In this document: positions 21,640 through 32,940 of the stretch, one piece after another | How positions within the stretch are numbered: position 1 is the stretch's first letter | Layout: each line of letters begins with the position of its first letter | From: Doryteuthis pealeii | Taxonomy: Eukaryota; Mollusca; Cephalopoda; Myopsida; Loliginidae | Assembly (NCBI GenBank): GCA_023376005.1 | Contig: CM042145.1 | Coordinates: forward strand, 61,849,100 to 61,913,099 | Direction of reading: 5' to 3' | DNA length: 64,000 nucleotides | The notes under the pieces: generated by a model | Told to the model about the DNA's origin: nothing | Seen by the model: only the letters and a program-made list of their open reading frames with translations | Database searches by the model: none | Program-made: the position numbers and the translations under genes

Positions 21640-22175
21640 AGACAGGGGCTCCAAAATTACACTACGAGCTGTGGCTCCAAAACTACACAATGGGCAGTGG
21701 CTTAAAGGATACACAGCTGGTAGTGGCTCCGAAACTATACAACGGGATATGGCTCTAAAACAACACGACGAGAAGTGGCTTAAAAGCTACACAACGGACA
21801 GTGGCTTAAAAGCTACACAACGGACAGTGGCTTAAAAAGTACTCAACGGGTATGTGGCTCCTAAACTATTCACGGGACAGTGGCCCCAAAACTAAACACC
21901 AACTTGTGGCTACAAAATGAGAAGTAGTTACAAAACTACACACCGGGTAGTGGCTCCAAAACTACACACCAGGCAGTTGCTTCAAAGCTACACATTGGAC
22001 AGTGGCTCTTAAACTATACACCGGGCAGTGGATCCAAAATTATACACCAGGCAGTGGATCCAAAACTGCACACCGGCCAGTGGATCCAAAACTATACACC
22101 GGGCAGTGGATCCAAAACTGCACACCGGGCAGTGGATCCAAAACTGCACACCGGGAAGTGGCCCCTGAATTAAAC
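21640..22175 (+). repeat. 26-bp minisatellite, about 20 units
   Basis: Unit approximately GGGCAGTGG-(A/C)TCCAAAACT-(G/A)CACACC, most regular at 22,020-22,160. Since 26 is not a multiple of 3, the same DNA yields rotating peptide repeats in all frames (SGSKTAHR, PVDPKLYT, GQWIQNCTP), which explains the overlapping ORFs on both strands. Older, more diverged units lie at the 5' side. Confidence 0.9.
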
Positions 22176-22439
22176 ACTGATGCACCACGAGATGTAGTAA
22201 TGTGTTCAATGAAAAATATAAACAAACGAAATTTAATGAATTTTGAATAAAAATTAAACTTGTATATTCATCATTAAACACAGATTATGAATATATGGTT
22301 TAAAACTCTTTCATAAAAAGGTAAATGTAGTTATTTACTAAGATTTACCTAGTCTGGCACAAGATTATAGGAAATGGGAATCTATCTGGATTGGACACAA
22401 TTGGTCTGCTAGGCGAAGTTGCTAATCAGCATGTCTACA

Positions 22440-22621
22440 GATATAAACAGATATAGATAGATAGATAGATAGGAAGTTCCTGAGATATGAACAGACTTGA
22501 ATAGCTAGATAAATAGACAGTCAAATAAATAGATAGAAATTTCATGATATATATATATGAACAGGCAAGGATAAATAGATAGATAGACAGATAGTTCCTG
22601 AGATATATATGAACAGGCAGG

Positions 22622-22658
<37 letters not shown>

Positions 22659-23290
22659 TTCCTAAGATATATATGAATAGGCAGGGGTAAATAGATAGAT
22701 AGATAGATAGTTCCTGAGATATATTTGGCAGGGGTAAATAGATAGATAGATAGATAGATAGATAGAACTTCCTGCGATATATATGAACAGGCAGGGGTAA
22801 ATAGATAGATAGATAGAAACTTCCTAAAATATATATGAAACAGGTAGGGATAGATAGATAGATAGATAGATAGAAACTTCCTGAGAGATATATATGAACA
22901 GACATAGATAGATAGATGGATAGATAGAAATTTTATGAGATATATATGAACAGGCAGGGATAGATAGATAGATAGAAACTTCCTGAGAGATATATATGAA
23001 CAGACATAGATAGATAGATAGATAGATAGAAATTTTATGAGATATATATGAACAGGCAGGGATAGATAGATAGATAGATAGAAATTTCATGATATATATA
23101 TATTATGAACAGGCAGGGATAGATAGATAAGATAATAGATTGAAATTTCATGGGATATATGAACAGGCAGGGATGAATAGATAGATAGATAGATAGATAT
23201 TTCCTGAAATATATATAAACAAACTGGCATAGATAGATAAAAACAGAGACATATAAACAGACTAAGATAGATTGATAGATAGATATGAAC
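22440..23290. repeat. Higher-order (GATA)n array, about a dozen units
   Basis: Units of about 70-95 bases each combine a (GATA)3-9 run with ATGAACAGGCAGGGATAG and CCTGAGATATATATGAACAG or AAATTTCATGAGATATATAT variants. The number of GATA repeats varies per unit. The YLSIYLSI-type ORFs on the minus strand are artefacts. Confidence 0.9.
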
Positions 23291-23774
23291 AGTGTGATTA
23301 GATATGAAGAATCTGAGTTCTACGTAAGTAAATCAATAAGCTCGAAGTCTAATAAAAACATCATTTATTTTACACGACAAATATCCATTTTTCAACATAG
23401 TCTCCTTCGTTGCCATGCATTTAACTCAACGCCTCTCTATTAGCCACATATATCGAACACAATACAGTAACAATTCCATTCAGCTTAATAACTGTGTCAG
23501 CAATGTCATTATTGGTCCACCCACGTATTAAGTCGGCATCCTTAATTGATATACATATTCCTTACTTTTTTTTTTAACTAACACCAATGCCACCATGACA
23601 ATCTAGTTAGCATTATTCATGTGCCACGGGCCAACCTTTCCACTTTTGATAAACAGGTTTCACTTTTCCTTGCAGGCGATTCCGATGTCACTAATACAAG
23701 GAATTCCATCCCACTGAAGACTATAATAAAGCAAATGTGTTTTTCAGTTCCAAGAGAGCGTCGTTATCTATTGA

Positions 23775-23797
23775 CACGCATTTTCTTCTTCTTCTTC

Positions 23798-23831
<34 letters not shown>

Positions 23832-24440
23832 CATTATTGTCACACAGCTTTTCTTCTTTTTCTTCTTCTTCTTTACTTTTTTCTTCTGTTCTTCTTTTCC
23901 TATTTGTTGTTTCTTCTTCTTCTCTTCTTTCTTCTTCTTCTTCTTTTTCTTCTTCTTCTTCTTCTTCTTCTTTACTTTTTTCTTCTGTTCTCTTTCCCTT
24001 TGTTGTTTTCTTCTTCTTTCTTCTTCTTCTCGTTATTCTTATTATTATTATTATTATTTTTCTTTTTCTTTTTCTTCTGTTCTTTTCTAGTTGTTGTTTC
24101 TTCTTCTTTTCTTCTGTTCTCTTTCCCTATTTATTGTTTCTTCTTCTTTCTTTCTTCTTCTTCTCTTCTTCTTTCCCTATTTGTTGTCTTTTCTTCTTCT
24201 TCTTCTTCTTCTTCTTCTTCTTCTTCTTCTTCTTCTTCTTCTTCTCATTATTATTATTATCTATTGTCACAGCTTTTCTTATTATTATTATTCTTTTCTT
24301 CTTTTTTTCTTTGTTCTTTCTCTATTTGTTATTCTTCTTCTTTTCTTATTGTCACATATTTTCCTTCTTCTTCTATTTGTTTTTGCTGTTCTTTCTCTAT
24401 TTATTATCCTTTCTTCTTCTTCTTCTTCTTTTTTCTTTCG
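23775..24440. repeat. (TTC)n/(TTA)n polypyrimidine tract with internal repetition
   Basis: Alternating blocks of TTC and TTA repeats with recurring phrases CTGTTCTCTTTCCC and TATTTGTTGT. Four overlapping Phe/Leu/Ser ORFs are artefacts. The strong purine/pyrimidine strand asymmetry could favour triplex formation. Confidence 0.9.
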
Positions 24441-24964
24441 ACATTCACCAACAAGTGTATATTCGTGTAATGACGTCAGTATCAACGCTTGTTGCAACTC
24501 TAATGACAGACCGCCATAACTCTATCGTCTAACAATCGCTTATAATTCAGCGAAACGTGTGGTTTAGCTAATTTCTTGGTCGATAACGCGCGACGTAGAA
24601 ATTTTGAAAGTAGACATTAATGTTTATTATAATTAACACTGATAGCTTCTTTTATTTTTTTTCTTTTTTTATTTTTTTGTTGGGGGTGGGTTGTCGATCT
24701 GGTATCGTTTCACTGATATACTGCAATTGTTTCTGTTGCTGAAAAGTGACATTAGATCTCATCATAAATCAGTTACGCTGATTTTCGCGCCAAAATTTCT
24801 GAAGAGAAAACCTACGTTTACTAGTTGTTTTGTTTTACAGCATATCAACCCTTTTCAAGTCATTTAATGTCGAATCGATTTTACACAAATTGATTGATTG
24901 AACAATAGTTAAAATATGTACATATATACATTTGTTTTCTACTAAACTATCGCTACCAATCCAA

Positions 24965-25185
24965 AACTTAGTCGGCATTAAATGACCCACCGAGGTTGAT
25001 ATGCCGTAAAACAAAACAAACAAACAACAAAGATTTAATGCCGAATCAAGTTATTTTGATATCAGGTAGCTCGTGGTATCTGTCGTTGCTTTAATGGTCA
25101 CCCATTTAAGTATTGAACAGGCCATCGCTGGTTAACTTTGGTGATCTAGCAGGAACTGGTGTTTTAACGTGACTTGACCGTAAGC
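24965..25185 (-). mobile_element. 5S-rRNA-derived SINE, second copy
   Basis: The minus-strand head (25,185 down to about 25,062) has GCTTACGGTCA, AGTTAACCAGCG (A-box region) and TACTTAAATGGGTGACC (C-box region). The same tail as 5,849-6,060 follows: GGCATTAAATC..., then ATGCCG and TAAAACAAAAC in reverse context. More diverged than copy 1. Confidence 0.7.
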
Positions 25186-25267
25186 GAAAAGTCACGTGGT
25201 ATCAATCATCTTCAGACTTTATCTTCAGACAGTTATTTCTCTGTATGTTTTAGATGAGGTTTGATGT

Positions 25268-25560
25268 GAATAATTTTGATATTTCGGACTGTTGTTCTCA
25301 TCTTTATTGTGGTATGTATAAAAAAACAACGTCCAGGCCGCGTATCCTCGGGTCTTGTTCAGGTGGTTTACTTTAGAATAAAGTCATCAGCAGACGATAA
25401 CCTTGAGTTCAAACGTGGTTTCGGAGCATTATTATCGTTACCATGTTTGAACTGAAGGTTATCGTCTGATAATGACTTTTTTCTAAGGTAAATGAGAAAC
25501 ACATGAACAGGACCGGGATACAGTCGCAATAAAGATGAGCACAACAGTCCGAAATATCAA
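25268..25560. mobile_element. Foldback (palindromic) MITE
   Basis: Arms of about 130 bases pair across a short loop around GGTTTCGGAGCATTATTATC. Left landmarks ATTTCGGACTGTTGTTCTC, GGTCTTGTTCAGGTGG and GATAACCTTGAGTTCAAAC mirror the right landmarks GTTTGAACTGAAGGTTATC, CATGAACAGGACC and CAACAGTCCGAAAT. No ORF. Confidence 0.75.
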
Positions 25561-25639
25561 GATTTCTATTGTTCTTTCATAGTTCCATTCCATGAATTTG
25601 CCAAGTTCTGCTGTGTCATAAACCCCGGGTCACTTTCAG

Positions 25640-25870
25640 TGTAAGCTTAGCGTAACGGTTATCGTCGTAAGAGATGGAATTGCCGACCTGAGTTCAAATC
25701 CTGGACGAGGTTGTTTGCGCATCACTTCGTGCTAATACCACTGGGAAACATATCGATAAATCTCTTCTCCCACCCTCTAGATATCGATAAATAATAGGGC
25801 AGACTGGGTTCTTTAGTCTTAATAAGGCAACTGGTCTAGAAGAAGGAAAACTCGGTGCTTGGTAACTGTC
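25640..25870 (+). mobile_element. tRNA-derived SINE (family S), plus orientation
   Basis: The head reads AGCGTAACGGTTATCGTCG (A-box-like) and CCTGAGTTCAAATCC (B box, close to GGTTCRANTCC). The body follows with GCTAATACCACTGGG, CTCCCACCCTCTAG, GGGCAGACTGGGTTC and CTGGTCTAGAAGAAGGAAAA. This copy shows the tRNA origin best. Confidence 0.75.
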
Positions 25871-26049
25871 AATTTCTCGCCTATGAGATTTTGAAACTTA
25901 GTCAGTATGAAAACCGCATAAACTGACTGTTACCAAGCGCTGTTGACTTTATGTCTTCATTATCCCAACGACCGAATAACAATCAAGATGAGGATACTAG
26001 TCCGAGTATATCGGTGAATAATAATACAAATACAATAGAAAATTTGGAC

Positions 26050-26285
26050 CCAGTTACCTTTAAGCACCCCAGGGGCGACCTGGATTCAGAGGGACATGTT
26101 TCGCTTTGCACCGTCAACATCCGGTTGTTTGTTACCAGACGATCTTTTGACGTATTTTTTTTAATTATAAAACTAACCCTAACCCTAACCCCTAACCCTA
26201 ACAAACAACCGGATGTTGATGGTGCAAAGCGAAACATATCCTTCTGAATCCAGGTCGCCCTTGGGGTGCTTAAAGGTAACTTGGC
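26050..26285. repeat. Hairpin element enclosing interstitial CCCTAA repeats
   Basis: Arms of about 85-90 bases (26,050-26,135 and 26,203-26,285) are near-perfect inverted repeats containing AACAACCGGATGTTGA and CCTGGATTC. The loop includes AACCCTAACCCTAACCCCTA at 26,178-26,207. A degenerate single arm lies at 32,500-32,580 (AACAAACAACCGGATGTTGA). Confidence 0.75.
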
Positions 26286-26503
26286 CCCAAAATTTCTAGA
26301 ACAAGAATTACAGCAATGATATTTTGGATAAAGAAAATAATGTTTACTGTACAAACGACTAAAAGGGTCCAGAAACAAAGAATACTTATAAGAAGATTAT
26401 GTAGCGTCCATTACCGATAAATGATTCGCCTCGGTTTGATTAAGGAAAAAAATGCAACACCATTTTTAGGAAAATAATCTCTGCTCTTTATTTTGCCCGG
26501 ATT

Positions 26504-26515
26504 ATCTCCAGACGT
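26504..26515 (+). repeat. Target-site duplication of LINE, left
   Basis: ATCTCCAGACGT, identical to 27,082-27,093. Confidence 0.7.
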
Positions 26516-26820
26516 GAGATAGGGGGCAGGAGGCCATACAGCTGCTTCCTTGTGGGGTGCTGTTTCCACGACTTGTTCAAGGCTGCACGCAGCATTCTTG
26601 TGCAGCTCCAATCTAGCTTATTCTCAAGGCGCTTCGTTAGGGTCCAAGTGGTGCAGCCATACAGCAGTACTGATATAACCACGCCTGGAATAATTGTCGC
26701 TTTAACCTGTCAGTGAGATCGGCTTTTCATATGACTGATAATTTGTTTGTAGCCGACCATGCCTTTCCTATTCGTGTATTAACATTGCTTTCTGTGGATG
26801 AAATATTACTACCTAGGTAT
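26516..26820 (-). pseudogene. LINE (RTE-like) inverted 5' segment of a twin-primed insertion
   Basis: Minus-strand reading, with a frame change, gives YLGSNISSTESNVNTRIGKA, then LYGCTTWTLTKRLENKLDWS, CTRMLRAALNKSWKQHPTRK and QLYGLLPPIS. This is the RT thumb and the region after it. The segment stops at PPIS, and the next element residues (RRTRH...) begin on the plus strand at about 26,830. Part of one insertion bounded by 12-base duplications. Confidence 0.75.
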
Positions 26821-27081
26821 GTGAATCCGAGTGAGACGGGCTAGGCATACACGACACTGCTGGAGAAGCAAGGACGAGCTCATAAGCGACGTTCTCCTGT
26901 GGAAGCCAACACATGGACATGCTAATGTGCGCCGCCCACCAAGGACCTACATTGACCAACTATCCGAGGATGCTGGTTGTTGCGCAGAAGACCTCCCGGG
27001 GGCAATGAGTGATAGGGAAGGTTAGCGAGAGATTTTCATGGATATCCGTGCTACTTGCGTGACATGATGATGATGATGATG
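26821..27081 (+). pseudogene. LINE (RTE-like) 3' segment with (GAT)n tail
   Basis: Reads RRARHTRHCWRSKDELISDV, LLWKPTHGHANVRRPPRTYI, DQLSEDAGCCAEDLPGAMSD, then after one stop REIFMDIRA. It ends in a GAT trinucleotide tail (27,064-27,081) as in other RTE-type elements, followed by the right-hand target duplication. Confidence 0.75.
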
Positions 27082-27093
27082 ATCTCCAGACGT
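27082..27093 (+). repeat. Target-site duplication of LINE, right
   Basis: ATCTCCAGACGT directly after the (GAT)n tail. Confidence 0.7.
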
Positions 27094-27422
27094 AGAGTTT
27101 TGCATGAAACCCGGGGGGGGGCGAAAGGAATCTGTGTCTATTTCGGACAAACGTCGGCAAGAGAGAGAGAGAGAGTCTTTTGGACTCGCCTATGACGTCA
27201 CCTGAGATGTTCTCCGTGCGTCGCGTGTGCATGTCACTCAGTGCGTTCGCGTGCAATTCATATTTTGACAACATGTCAGGTCTGTTTTCGTGCCTCGTCT
27301 CTGCACTCCTGATTTTATAATGCATCAGTTATTTTATTTCAAAACTTTCTGATTTTTTAAGGGCATTTAACTTTGACCGCTCCCACCTATTTTGGGGGCT
27401 CAAAATATCGGTGGGGTTATAT
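27094..27422. other. Intergenic, H-family scrap
   Basis: A G-rich run at 27,113-27,121 and a short GA tract near 27,160. 27,310-27,345 resembles part of H (TTTTATAATGCATCAGTTAT). No gene. Confidence 0.4.
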
Positions 27423-28480
27423 TAGGTACTGGCAATTTTGTCGTCTGCTACGAATTTTAAAAGAGAATTAGATATAATTAAATCTAAACTTTGTCTAAAT
27501 CAATAAGTAGTAACATAATGACCATAATTAAAAAAAGAAAAATATCATTACATATGCAGTTTATTTTTAATAGATTTAAAACGATTTGTTTTGGTCAATT
27601 TAGCGCGATCCGCAGTTCTGTCTATTTTTCAATGGTTTTACGCGCTTGTTTACAATTTTTATGTAACATTCGCGATTGCAAAAAAAATTACCAAAAATCA
27701 GGTAATTATCCGATTTTAATGAAATTTTCAGTATTGATTTATCAATTAATGAATTTTATAATGCATCAGTTATTTTATTTCAAACTTTAATTTAGTATTT
27801 TTACTATGAAAAATTAATATATAAAATTCATTTAAAATGTGAAAAGCCTGATGTTAAGTTTAAAATGTTATATTTCTAGAAATAAATATCTATTTAATGC
27901 AAACCTTATTTTAGACACATAAAGTAATAAGTTTTGAAGAAAAACTCTATTGAAAATGTACCCCCCCCCACACACACACACTTTTTAAGCAGAAAAAATA
28001 TCAATGTATATATTTTTTTCTTTTATAAGATAATAGCCAATTAAATAATTATCGAAATGAGGAAAAAAGAAATCTAAAAAAAATTAATTATTTATTATTT
28101 TTTACATTTTATTTTTCAATTTTGGTACTTATTTTCTCATAGAAAAGCCACCGTAAAAAATTTTTTTTTGTTTCTATTCATAACTTCGGACTTTTATCTC
28201 ATTATTTATAATGTAATTAGTATAATATAAGACCAACTCGAAAAAAATGTTACGCCCCCAGCATAAGGGGGTGGGTCAAAATTAAGTGACCTGAAAAAAA
28301 TGAGAAAGTTTTGAAATAAAATAAATAATGCATTATAAAGATCATTCATTGATAAATAAACACTGAAAATTTCATTAAAATCCGATAACTCCCTGATTTT
28401 TGGTAAATTATTTTCTGTAGGAGGAGGGGCTAAAGTCATTCTGTCAAAAACGCATTTTAGGCTCATTTTGCCAGTACCTA
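27423..28480 (+). mobile_element. TIR transposon family 'H', complete copy (1,058 bp)
   Basis: Perfect 13-base terminal inverted repeats TAGGTACTGGCAA / TTGCCAGTACCTA. Inner inverted sequence near 27,680-27,770 pairs with 28,330-28,420. Aligns along its length with 1,945-2,956. No transposase. Poly-C plus (CA)n at 27,961-27,981. No clear target duplication. Confidence 0.75.
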
Positions 28481-31415
28481 GGTAATATAATTTTGAAACT
28501 AATTACAGTATGAATAAAAAGACAAAGACCGAAGGTGTGAATAGAAGAAAAAAATTAAGGATGATATTCTGGTAGAAAATAAGTACAGAAAATCGGAAAA
28601 TGAAAATAAGAACTAAAAAAATAATTTTTCGAATTTTTTAAAAAGTATCTAAATTAGGTACCACCAAAATAGGTCACGTGATCAGTTTAGGCCATATTGA
28701 AGGAAGAAACGTAAATATTTTTGATTTTTTTTTAAATCTTCGCAAAAACGAAATAACAAACATAAAGAGTTGTTACAAAGAAAAACTGTTAATTCAAAGA
28801 TCAAATTATCCAATTGGGGAGCAATTACTCATCGTTATCGTGAAAAATAAATAAAACAGTCCGTTTATTTACAACACGGTCAGTTTATTGATATTTTTTG
28901 TAGCAGAATTATTATTCATGGTTCTTTTACTAAAAAGCTCTGGTACTGAGACTTATAAAAATCCACTGATATAATTATTCAGACTCTTATCTTTATAAAA
29001 GAAACGTAAAAATCGTTTTTTGCCGGTTCATTTTATCATATTTCATAAAATAAAATAGGTAGGTGTAGCCTCGAAAAAAATATTCCCCTAATATATTTTA
29101 GAAAAAAAACAAAACAATTTCAGACACATTTTTATCAAAAGGTAAGTAATTACGGAAATTTAATTGATTTTTCATAGAATATTTTTTTAAAGCCTGCAGT
29201 CACAACTTTTTTTCGTTTATAATTTTTATTATTTCCGTAATCTGAAAATTTTGTTAAAAAATCACCATGAACTTTTTAAATGTTTCTACTTTCTAAAGGA
29301 CCAAAAAGTTTCAAGATAATATTAACATGTATGCAAGTTTCATTCTGTTAAATATAGAGGGGGTAAATTTCACAGGGAAAATTGGTGTACCTACATTTCA
29401 ATAATTAATTGGCTATTATCTTATTAAAAAAAACTTATATTTGTTCTATTTAAAGGGGGGTAAATTTTCAATAGAATTTTCGGCAAAAATTATTAGAAAT
29501 CGATACTAAAGTAGTTTACAAAATATAGTTTTTTTTTAATCTAAATATATGATATTTTAAACTTAACATCATGATACTCATATTTTAAATGAATTTTATA
29601 TATTAATTTATATAGCAGAAATACCTAATTAAAGCAGATATTGACCGAAAAAATCGTTTTAAATGTATAAATAAATTACATGTGTAATATTATTTGGCGT
29701 TTTTTTACTGATGCTCATTATATAACTACTTTTCGGGTTAGACAAAAATTGACCTTAAATAATCGATTTAGTTAATTTTAATTCGTTTTTTAAAATGAAA
29801 AGCAGACGAAAAAATGGGTATACCTACGTTCTTGCCTAGAAAAATATGTAGTTGCTTGAAACACCAGTTGAGCTCCGACCAATCTATGAATAATTATTTG
29901 TCAATTTAATTTTATTTTTACTTTTAGCCCTTAAAAGACTCTAACAATAACAGAAGCTAAGAATTAAAATTGTGTTCATAGAAAGAGTTCGCCATTTTAT
30001 TCAAATGAAAAAGTAGACATAAACTTGTTTTGAGACAATTTTAATTTTTCCACAATTTTTGTACATGACAACAATTCAAATCTAGTTCTTAATTGCTTGT
30101 TGAGTTAAAGTTAAAAGAAATATATTTGTTTAATTTATATTCCTTTTTATTTCTAAAGATGTAACGATAAAAAGAAGCTGAGAATTGAAAATTTAAATTC
30201 TTCGTATTGCAATATCTATTTTTGCTTAAACTCAAGATAGTATTTTAAAAACACATTGTTTAAAAACGTTTTCAGTAGTTCTCTAAAAAATAAAGACTTT
30301 TTTTACCATTAGTATTAATTACAAAACAACGATTTTCATTAAAGTTCAAATGTCGTCTATGAAATCTATGATATTTAAACATGTCAATTTTTAAGAACTG
30401 AAAAGTTGTACTTGCTTTTCGTACTTACATATCAAAAATTCTTGAAATATTCCAATAACTGGATATTGTCGGAAATATTTTAAATAAATTTCGTCTCACA
30501 ACTAATTGTTGAGTACACAGACTACTTCGATTAAAGATTAAAACACCACATTTTGTTCGTATTAGTCCTGTTGATTTTTTTATCGTGGTTTTAGAAAATA
30601 ATTAGTTAATGAACCCCTCGCCCCCCCCAAAGAAAAACAGTTTTCTAAGGCCATTCGTTTTTATTGTTATTTTTTTAACATTTTAAAGCTCTAACAATAA
30701 AAATTAACAAATAAATTAAAGAATTAAAAGTCATTTTATTCGAATGAAAATGTTAGTTTAATGTATAACCGTAAACTGATTTTATGATATTTTTATTTAC
30801 AATTAAAATATTTTTTAATAATGTAATCATAAAGCGTAAATTTTAATTTTCTACAATTTTTATGCATTACAAAAATTTAAATTAAAATGAGTGTACAATT
30901 TAAGAATATGGACAAATTAAGTCTGGGAAAAAAAACCTTATTCGTATTATCGGATATTTATCGGCTATACGTAGCAATTTTTTTTAACTCGCTGTAAAAA
31001 ATAATTTAATCTATAAAAACACATACAAATTACATATTTAGACAGACTATTTCAACTTATTTCTTAAGATATAAATATTTCAAAGATTGGACCATAAATA
31101 GGCGAGAGATTCCGAGTTGAACGGCTTAGACTGCAAAATTAATTTACTAAAATTAAAAACTTTGCTGCTGATATCGCTGTAACAAAAAGCAGGCAGAGAC
31201 AATATTTTATTATCAGCAGGGGCTAGTATACGGACAGTTTCACAAATTGGGTGATTTTGGCTTAATTACTTAATTATACTCCTTAATCAGTAAAAATCAA
31301 TAACCAAATTTGGCGTGTTTCTTAGTTAGAAGAATATTAATGTGTAAGCAAGATTTAAAATTTGAGTGACCTCCCGTTTTGGAGTTATTCGTCGACACGT
31401 ACATACTAAAACTTT

Positions 31416-31420
<5 letters not shown>
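28481..31420. other. 2.9-kb AT-rich stretch; H-related relic in first part
   Basis: About 28,700-29,830 shares phrases with H in reverse orientation (GGCTATTATCTTATTA; CGATTTAGTTAATTTTAATT) and with family I (AAATTTCACAGGGAAAATTGG, also at 15,465). It is probably an old transposon. 29,830-31,420 shows no gene, RNA or terminal structure. Frequent stops in all frames. Confidence 0.45.

Positions 31421-31464
<44 letters not shown>
31420..31464. repeat. (AT)n microsatellite
   Basis: About 44 bases of alternating AT. Confidence 0.95.
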
Positions 31465-31466
<2 letters not shown>

Positions 31467-31838
31467 TTAGTTCATAATGTCTGCGTCAGTTATACATTTG
31501 TTTCATATTGTCATTATCCGCTTCTGTCCATATCTGTTCATCTCACTATGTCCATTTCTATGGCATTTAAGTCCTCATCTGTCTTCGTTTCTTTTATCCC
31601 CCTTCGGCATCAGCAATTTTCTTGCTGACGTATGTAGGCCAAAAAGAGAACAATGGGGAATTCTCCACAGACTGAATAATATTACAGAAAAGCGGGGGTC
31701 ATGAAAGTGCAGGGGTGGGGGTGTCGAAAACTAGCGGACACGTTAATTAAAGCCCTTAGGCACATTGTATCTTAATATTTATGTGTTTATCTCGCTTTTT
31801 TGATTCTGTACACATCGATCTAATTCCAGTCAGATTTA

Positions 31839-31840
<2 letters not shown>

Positions 31841-31894
<54 letters not shown>

Positions 31895-32001
31895 AGAAAG
31901 TTTTGTAGAAAAAAACAAGATGTTTAAAGTTTTGCTGACAGTTTTATTTTTTCAACAAAACTTTCTACACATATTGTCGGATTCATATCCATTTTACCTT
32001 T

Positions 32002-32005
<4 letters not shown>
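31841..32005. repeat. (AT)n followed by a 17-bp perfect inverted repeat
   Basis: (AT)n at 31,841-31,888 is followed by TGTGTAGAAAGTTTTGT and, about 45 bases later, ACAAAACTTTCTACACA. The stretch after it (ATTGTCGGATTCAT) recurs at 37,385-37,400 beside a GAAACG motif. Confidence 0.7.
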
Positions 32006-32059
<54 letters not shown>

Positions 32060-32214
32060 TCATCATCATCATCATGTCGCGATTTCAGCGCGGATATCCA
32101 TGACAATTTCTCTCCATCCGTCCCTATCGCGCATCATTCTCGGAGGTCCTCTATGCAGCATCCTGCATCCGCACAGAGCTGATCAACGTACGTTTTTGCT
32201 GGTCGGCCCACGCT

Positions 32215-32258
<44 letters not shown>
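32006..32258 (-). pseudogene. LINE (RTE-like) 3' end inserted in (AT)n
   Basis: Bases 32,056-32,216, read on the minus strand, give GRPAKTYVDQLCADAGCCIE and DRDGWREIVMDIRAEIAT, then a (GAT)n tail. It is a 5'-truncated copy of the same family as at 16.5 and 26.5 kb. (AT)n lies on both sides (32,006-32,055 and 32,217-32,257), as for the 16.5-kb copy. Confidence 0.7.
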
Positions 32259-32260
<2 letters not shown>

Positions 32261-32724
32261 TAAAGAAATAACAAAAGACTTAGAGATATAGCTTATAGTC
32301 TATTTCAGGAGCTTAGACAAATGTCTAACTCTCCCGACTCATCAGATGCGAATGATGAATTCTTTATTACTTTAGAGGCATTTTGAAAACAGATTTTTTT
32401 TTAATTTTATAGTCCTGTGATATGAATTCAAAACGAAAACCTTGATGTTGCAAAAAAAAAAAATTATCTTGTAGTTTCAAATATGAGCACTTCCGCTCTT
32501 TGTTAACAAACAACCGGATGTTGACGATGTAAATGAAAAAATGTACTTATGAATCAGCAAAACAAAAGGGGTGCCTAAAGTTCATATGGTCCTCTTTATT
32601 CCTTCATCACCTCTTATAGAATACTACTATCTCTGGCAAAAAAGCAATTAGCACACTTAGAAAATGTTCACTTAGGTTTATTTTTTACAATTAAATTACC
32701 ATAACCATCAAATTCGGCAAACAA

Positions 32725-32940
32725 CGCGTGTGACACGCGGAAACACTGGACAGTTGATTTGACAAGCCTTATGTGTGGCGGTGGCTGGTGGCTGGTGGCT
32801 TAGGGGTAGAATCTCGACTCTGCATTCTATGGTTGCTAGTTCGATTTCCATCGGGTGTGGGGGGGATCACGGTATACAATGCTTATGAGTCCTATTAGGT
32901 CGAAACAGCTGTCCAGTGTTTCCGTATGTCACGCGCGTTT
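32725..32940 (+). mobile_element. tRNA-Gly-like sequence inside an inverted-repeat element
   Basis: Bases 32,795-32,865 read GGTGGCTTAGGGGTAGAATC (A box) and TAGTTCGATTTCC (B box), close to a tRNA-Gly head but with poor stems, so not a functional tRNA. It lies between inverted arms GACACGCGGAAACACTGGAC (about 32,731) and GTCCAGTGTTTCCG (about 32,914). No CCA or terminator logic seen. Confidence 0.5.

Noticed and set aside
22002..22250. ORF with repeated GSGSKTAHR-type peptides
   Set aside because: The 26-base minisatellite makes all frames open; no start context or flanking coding sequence.
21640..23290. Possible CRISPR array (regular repeats)
   Set aside because: Eukaryotic context, units are tandem without unique spacers, no cas genes.
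23621..24532. 303-residue Phe/Leu/Ser ORF
   Set aside because: Encoded by TTC/TTA polypyrimidine tract; its apparent membrane character is low complexity.
25640..25710. Functional tRNA gene
   Set aside because: A and B boxes are present but cloverleaf stems are poor, and the sequence continues into a SINE body found at several other sites.
26951..27325. 121-residue minus-strand ORF
   Set aside because: Runs antisense through the LINE 3' segment and its tail; a shadow of that element.
31477..31704. 75-residue ORF with hydrophobic start
   Set aside because: Starts at the edge of an (AT)n tract, no homologous features or splice context; likely chance.
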